Notes under the pieces: model-generated
Database searches by the model: none
Seen by the model: the letters and a program-made list of their open reading frames with translations, nothing else
What the model was told of the DNA's origin: nothing
Translations under genes and position numbers: made by a program
Shown here: piece after piece, positions 60,427 through 64,000 of the stretch
Layout: each line of letters opens with the position of its first letter
Numbering within the stretch: the stretch's first letter is position 1
Assembly: GCA_052161645.1 (NCBI GenBank)
Contig: CP197414.1
Length of the DNA stretch: 64,000 nucleotides
Reading direction: 5' to 3' (one strand)
From: Laterigemmans sp052161645
Lineage (GTDB): Bacteria > Planctomycetota > Planctomycetia > Pirellulales > Pirellulaceae

Positions 60427-61467
60427 TCACCAATACTTTTCGTAACATACTTGCCCCGGCCCCGGGGGTTGGTCCGCCCGAAAACCATCCGCTTGCAACA
60501 ATTGCAACATGCCCGGTGGGTCGGGTGGCGGTTCGTTTGCTCGGTGCAGACCAATCATTTGAGGATTTCCGCAAAGGAAAACATGAGTGTCCTGGGGGCG
60601 AATCGGAAACCCGGCTTCTGCTGCCAAACGCCCACTGCTGTAGACCTGTTGCAAACGCTCCAGCCCCACATAGTCGGCCGCAGTGGCGTCCAAATTTCGA
60701 GTTTCCCGAGTGGTGTACCAAAGGTAACGATAATTGTCGTACCTTGCCATCAGCGTCTGGTGAGCTTTTCGATAACCGAGATCTTTTTGCAGCCGCACGC
60801 AAGTGGCGACCACGATTGGTCCGCGATGTCCGGCGGCCAGCAGTTCAGCAGCCATCGCGTTATGGGGCGCCTCGCCAGTGCCGGTTCCCAACATGAACAC
60901 TGCATCTCGCGGGCCAACCCCTTGCAGTCGATAATTGCCGACAACTCGCGGCTGGACGAACAACCGTTTGCCCGGTTGCAACCGAAACAATCGTGGAGTC
61001 AGTGCGGGCGGTTGAGCGGACGATTCGCGAATCAGCGTGACGTAAAACTCTAGGTAGTTGCTCCGATCGCATGGCAACAGCTTGGCCGCGTCATCGATCA
61101 GGCTGCAAGAGATCGAGTAAGCACGTCGCACCAGGGACCACGATTTCTTGGCTGCTAATTCTTCTCCCTGCGTGCCCGGTAGGCGGGGTTCCCAATACCC
61201 CAGCCCCAAGGCCACGTATTGTCCCGCCGCAAATTTTGGCACTCCGGCGTCCGGCAAAATACGAAACCGGGCCAAATCTTCGTGGATATCAATTCGCTCC
61301 AGCAGAGTGGCGTTGTAGTTCAGCGCTCGCAGCTCGGCGATGTCGTCCGAGTTGGGGACGGCAACCTCGGCATCCCGCGGGGGTTGAGTGCGGGATTTTT
61401 CCGCACCCGCTTTTTCTTCGCCGGCCTGTTCGCCGTTCGCAGGATTCTCCTGTTTTCCATCAGACAA
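60427..61467 (-). CDS. fpr: Ferredoxin/flavodoxin-NADP+ reductase
   Basis: 346 aa. An unusual ~45-residue polar, Glu/Ala-rich N-terminal extension precedes the family start (NYNATLLERIDIHEDLARFRIL). FAD-binding RAYSISCS and FRLQPGKRLFVQPRVVGNYRL; NADP-binding MLGTGTGEAPHNAMAAELL and VATCVRLQKDLGYRKAH; C-terminal aromatic end QVCYEKYW typical of bacterial Fpr. Electron transfer between NADPH and ferredoxin/flavodoxin. Diverges from the SHD1 gene. Confidence 0.93.
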   Translation of the reverse strand: MSDGKQENPANGEQAGEEKAGAEKSRTQPPRDAEVAVPNSDDIAELRALNYNATLLERIDIHEDLARFRILPDAGVPKFAAGQYVALGLGYWEPRLPGTQGEELAAKKSWSLVRRAYSISCSLIDDAAKLLPCDRSNYLEFYVTLIRESSAQPPALTPRLFRLQPGKRLFVQPRVVGNYRLQGVGPRDAVFMLGTGTGEAPHNAMAAELLAAGHRGPIVVATCVRLQKDLGYRKAHQTLMARYDNYRYLWYTTRETRNLDATAADYVGLERLQQVYSSGRLAAEAGFPIRPQDTHVFLCGNPQMIGLHRANEPPPDPPGMLQLLQADGFRADQPPGPGQVCYEKYW

Positions 61468-61592
61468 CGCGGTTCTCCTTGCAGTGGCCGCCTAAGTTGC
61501 ACGCCCAGCAGTCGCTCGGCTCGGCAACGCCAAAGGTAGCAGGGTTTGCCGCGTGAAGCAAAAAGCAAAGCATTTAATCTGTCGATCGGGGA

Positions 61593-61619
61593 CGTTACAA
61601 TGAGTTCACGTTACAATGG
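61593..61619 (+). promoter_or_regulatory. 16-bp direct repeat ACGTTACAATG in the divergent promoter region
   Basis: ACGTTACAATG occurs at 61593-61603 and 61609-61619, about 73 bp before the SHD1-protein ATG. TACAAT could act as a -10 element in either copy, or the pair could be an operator. Weak evidence. Confidence 0.35.
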
Positions 61620-61691
61620 GTAGTGGAGCGGGACAGCCCTTCGCTCGCCCGCCATTTCTCCTCAGTTTTTCCTCAATTGCGTTTGCTTACG

Positions 61692-63077
61692 ATGACCAGG
61701 ATGCTTTGGACTGCCAATCGGTTTTTTTCCTCAACGCATCATCACGCAGCGGCTTGTGTCCAGCGAGCTTGCCTGGTGATGGCGGTGCTGTTGCCAGGGC
61801 TGTCGCTCGGCGGCAACCAAGCTCGCGGTGAGGAGTGGACGAATTTGCAGGGCACGGCCACCATCGATGCTGGTTTCCTGGGCATGTGGGGCGACATGGT
61901 GGTGCTGCGTCGCAACGACGGCAAACGCATCGCAATTCGCAAGGACCAGCTGAACGCCACCTCGCGACTGTTGGCCGACGAATTGGCGGCCCGCAAAAAT
62001 GAGATTCGCGAGCGGCGATTGAACGAGCTTCGCAAAGGTGATTCTGCGATGCCAACTTCGCTGGCGGTCAAACCAAGTGCCCCCTATCAGTCCCCTCCGC
62101 CACTCGGCAGCGACCTTTATGAAAGCCTAACGCATGTCGCCACTCAGTTAAATGTGGGCCACATTCGCGCCCTCTGGGACGCCATGCCGGCCAGCTATCA
62201 ACAGGACCTCGACGAACTCCTGAAATACTCCGCGGAGTCCTCCGACGCGCAGTCGCACGCCGTCATTCAGCGGTTGGGAACGCAGCTCGGTAGAACCCTG
62301 CACAAACAAAAGTCGTTCGTGTTTGGCTATCCAAACTTGGCGATGGTTCCGCCTGAGATACTTGATAACGTTCGCCAAGCTTACGACCCGGTGGTCGGTT
62401 TGATCCTCGAGCTCAGCGACCAAGAAGTCTTCTCCATCGAAAATATGTTGTCGCAACCGTTGGCTGAAATTGTGGCGACAAAAAGTGAAACGATGGGGCC
62501 CCACCTAGCCCAACTGCTGAAAATGTTGCCCGCTGAAGCCAATCCGCTCAGCCCGCTCGTCGACCTCGACCCGACCGCGATTCAAATGGACGGTCAAGAT
62601 CGTGCCACGGTGATGATGCCTGCCCCCGGCGGGCAATCGCAACCGGTCGTGTTCGTCAAAGTCGAAGGCCGCTGGGTGCCAGAAGAAATGGCTAACAGCT
62701 GGGCGGAGATGATCAGCGAAGCGCGGCAACAGATCGTGTCGGCTGCCGGCCAAGCCAACAGCTCGACCACCATTGCGCTCTTGGCGGGGCCGATTTTAGC
62801 GAGCGTTGAGAATGCTGAAAGCCAAGAAGAGTTCAATAAAATTATTGACCAACTGATCGGCATGGTGATGCCCATGTTGCCTCCCATGGGCCAACCCGGC
62901 ATGGCTGGTAACAACGGACCGGGCACTCCCGGTATGCCCGGCATGAGCGGTATGCCGGGAATGAGCGGTGCCCCGGGGATGAGCGGCGGAGGAGCAAACT
63001 CAGGAGGTCAACCGCCCTCCTCAGGCGGTGGCCCTCCCGGTATTCAACCCGCAGACGTTAGCAGCGGTGGCAGCTGA
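61692..63077 (+). CDS. Secreted SHD1-domain protein with collagen-like Gly/Met/Pro tail
   Basis: 461 aa from ATG 61692; the open frame starts at 61623. N-terminal export signal (AACVQRACLVMAVLLPGLSLG). Residues about 48-110 match the planctomycete SHD1 fold (EWTNLQGTATIDAGFLGMWGDMVVLRRNDGKRIAIRKDQLNATSRLLADEL). The middle is helical (VGHIRALWDAMPASYQQDLDELLKYSAES ... EEMANSWAEMISEARQQIV). The end is a collagen-like stretch (GMPGMSGMPGMSGAPGMSGGG, about 410-440) and a Gly/Ser/Pro tail. Likely an extracellular or envelope protein. 224 bp upstream lies the divergent fpr gene. Confidence 0.88.
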   Translation: MTRMLWTANRFFSSTHHHAAACVQRACLVMAVLLPGLSLGGNQARGEEWTNLQGTATIDAGFLGMWGDMVVLRRNDGKRIAIRKDQLNATSRLLADELAARKNEIRERRLNELRKGDSAMPTSLAVKPSAPYQSPPPLGSDLYESLTHVATQLNVGHIRALWDAMPASYQQDLDELLKYSAESSDAQSHAVIQRLGTQLGRTLHKQKSFVFGYPNLAMVPPEILDNVRQAYDPVVGLILELSDQEVFSIENMLSQPLAEIVATKSETMGPHLAQLLKMLPAEANPLSPLVDLDPTAIQMDGQDRATVMMPAPGGQSQPVVFVKVEGRWVPEEMANSWAEMISEARQQIVSAAGQANSSTTIALLAGPILASVENAESQEEFNKIIDQLIGMVMPMLPPMGQPGMAGNNGPGTPGMPGMSGMPGMSGAPGMSGGGANSGGQPPSSGGGPPGIQPADVSSGGS

Positions 63078-63115
63078 TGTAGTCCGCCGGAGACCAGCCA
63101 CTCCCATTGCATCAT

Positions 63116-63496
63116 TTATTCCACTGGCATCTCGGGGCGTTCACCGTATTTCGCTTCATACAACGAAGCGAACTTCTCAAAGTTCTCCGGATGGCAGACG
63201 AAGCACTGGGAATCAGGGCGATTGTCTTGTTCACACCAATCACCGGCCGCTTTGAATTTCGCCACTAGCGATTTGTCGCACCGCGCACACTCTTCTTCCG
63301 GCACACCATGCTCGCCACACCACCAGGCGCCATGCTGATGCGAGCCCGCTGCATGCTCGTCACCTGCCGGCTCTGCCGATTCCGCATCCTCCGCCACCGG
63401 CGTCACTGTGGCACTGTCAGAGCAGCCCGTAAAGGTCAAGGTTGCCGCGGCAAACAGCCCCGCGAACATAATGGATACACTCGATCGCAATTTCAT
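63116..63496 (-). CDS. Cys/His-rich lipoprotein associated with RND efflux
   Basis: 126 aa. Signal peptide (MKLRSSVSIMFAGLFAAATLTFTGC) with lipobox TGC|. The acidic spacer is followed by a metal-binding-like motif: SHQHGAWWCGEHGVPEEECARCDKSL, DWCEQDNRPDSQCFVCHPENF. This Cys/His cluster (CxxHxxxxxxC..C..C....C....C..CH) is found fused to, or next to, heavy-metal RND membrane fusion proteins, where it is thought to bind or deliver metal. It lies 40 bp from the CzcA-type gene end on the same strand. Convergent with the SHD1 gene, 38 bp apart. Confidence 0.85.
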   Translation of the reverse strand: MKLRSSVSIMFAGLFAAATLTFTGCSDSATVTPVAEDAESAEPAGDEHAAGSHQHGAWWCGEHGVPEEECARCDKSLVAKFKAAGDWCEQDNRPDSQCFVCHPENFEKFASLYEAKYGERPEMPVE

Positions 63497-63536
63497 CAGA
63501 AAACTCCCGTCGGCAATACCGACTAAGCGGAAAAAA

Positions 63537-64000
63537 TCATGAAGTCACCCCTGAACGTTGCTCAGCGGCGACTTCGGTAACCACAAGATCATTAGTAAGG
63601 CAGGCGGCCTCTGCGGACTCGGCTCGCTCTTTGGGCGAGTTGAATACGACATATAAAACGCGCAAGACCAACAGGCTCATGATCATCGCGCTGCAGACGC
63701 CACCGATCACGACCGTTGCCAACGGACGTTGCACTTCGGTCCCCATCCCGGTGCTGAATGCCATCGGCACAAACCCCAGGCTGGCAACCAACGTCGTCAT
63801 TAAAATCGGACGCAGCCGTGTCATGGCCGCTTCTTCCACGGCTGCATCGAGCGAGCGTCCCCGCTGACGAAGCTGGCGAATGGTCGAAACCAGCAACATG
63901 TCATCCAAGACGGCGACACCTGAAAGTGCGATAAACCCGATCGCCGCGGATATCGAAAATGGCATATCGCGAATCCAAAGCGCGATCACCCCGCCAATCC
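63537..64000 (-). CDS. CzcA-type heavy-metal RND efflux pump, C-terminal part
   Basis: At least 154 codons, cut by the right edge (start beyond 64000). HME-RND C-terminal membrane block: FSISAAIGFIALSGVAVLDDMLLVS, IRQLRQRGRSLDAAVEEAAMTRLRPILMTTLVASLGFVPMAFSTGMGTEVQRPLATVVIGG, then LLVLRVLYVVF and a polar tail. The EAA..RLRPILMTT block and GTEVQRPLATVVIGG are diagnostic for CzcA/CusA-type metal-proton antiporters. The Cys-rich lipoprotein gene follows on the same strand. Confidence 0.95.
   Translation of the reverse strand, partial: IGGVIALWIRDMPFSISAAIGFIALSGVAVLDDMLLVSTIRQLRQRGRSLDAAVEEAAMTRLRPILMTTLVASLGFVPMAFSTGMGTEVQRPLATVVIGGVCSAMIMSLLVLRVLYVVFNSPKERAESAEAACLTNDLVVTEVAAEQRSGVTS

Noticed and set aside
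59745..61053. Two long plus-strand frames (383 and 289 codons)
   Set aside because: They are antisense to glgC and fpr, both with complete family motifs; no protein-like pattern in the plus frames.

Overview
The window reads as chromosomal DNA of a planctomycete, most likely of the Pirellulaceae (Rhodopirellula/Blastopirellula relatives). The reasons are two giant secreted proteins that start with the planctomycete 'RFE.LE.R.LL' export motif and end in dockerin-like repeats; a YTV-motif surface protein; an SHD1-domain protein; ECF sigma factors paired with signalling partners (a Ser/Thr kinase with a formylglycine-enzyme-like domain, and an FHA protein); a prenyltransferase/squalene-oxidase-repeat protein; and many planctomycete-type hypothetical proteins. 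SD sites are often weak and GTG/TTG starts are common. No rRNA, IS element, prophage or CRISPR array was seen.

Layout. 1-3.5 kb: 3' part of a DEAD-box helicase gene (minus, cut by the left edge) and a single-chain L-serine dehydratase. 3.6-7.0 kb: Tad-pilus motor and platform genes cpaF-tadB-tadC. 7.1-14.5 kb: a tight plus-strand operon (M20 hydrolase, amidohydrolase, class-III aminotransferase, astA, astD, astB) that looks like an arginine succinyltransferase catabolic pathway with non-standard enzymes at the astC and astE steps. 14.4-22.3 kb: a minus-strand regulatory run: PAS-GAF-receiver protein, ECF sigma factor, FHA protein (4-base stop/start overlap), glutamine-dependent NAD synthetase, GGDEF-EAL protein.

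22.3-28.3 kb: YTV surface protein with a clear promoter and terminator, a small hypothetical gene, tRNA-Ser(CGA), a 31-bp tandem repeat array, arsD-arsA, and a truncated RND membrane-fusion-protein remnant. 28.2-31.3 kb: a fatty acid desaturase translationally coupled to a prenyltransferase-repeat protein. 31.5-38.5 kb: ECF sigma factor, transmembrane Ser/Thr kinase with an FGE-like domain, and a secreted M23-like dockerin protein. 38.5-44 kb: planctomycete hypotheticals, a GNAT acetyltransferase, and a signal peptidase I with an inserted Cys4 knuckle. 43.9-50.2 kb: fabH, then a membrane-stress operon (CsbD-YqjD fusion, YqjE-type protein, small anchors, AI-2E-family permease), then cysE with a SMUG1-type uracil-DNA glycosylase.

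50.4-64 kb: Cys-rich lipoprotein, 1273-aa cadherin/dockerin exoprotein, threonine aldolase, cyclophilin, MscS channel, glgC, ferredoxin-NADP reductase, SHD1/collagen-like secreted protein, and at the right edge a Cys-rich lipoprotein with the 3' end of a CzcA-type RND efflux pump gene.

The most interesting points are the rewired AST operon, the sigma/FHA and sigma/kinase/exoprotein cassettes, the modified signal peptidase, the CsbD-YqjD stress operon, and 15-nt in-frame tandem duplications that recur in the linkers of unrelated genes.
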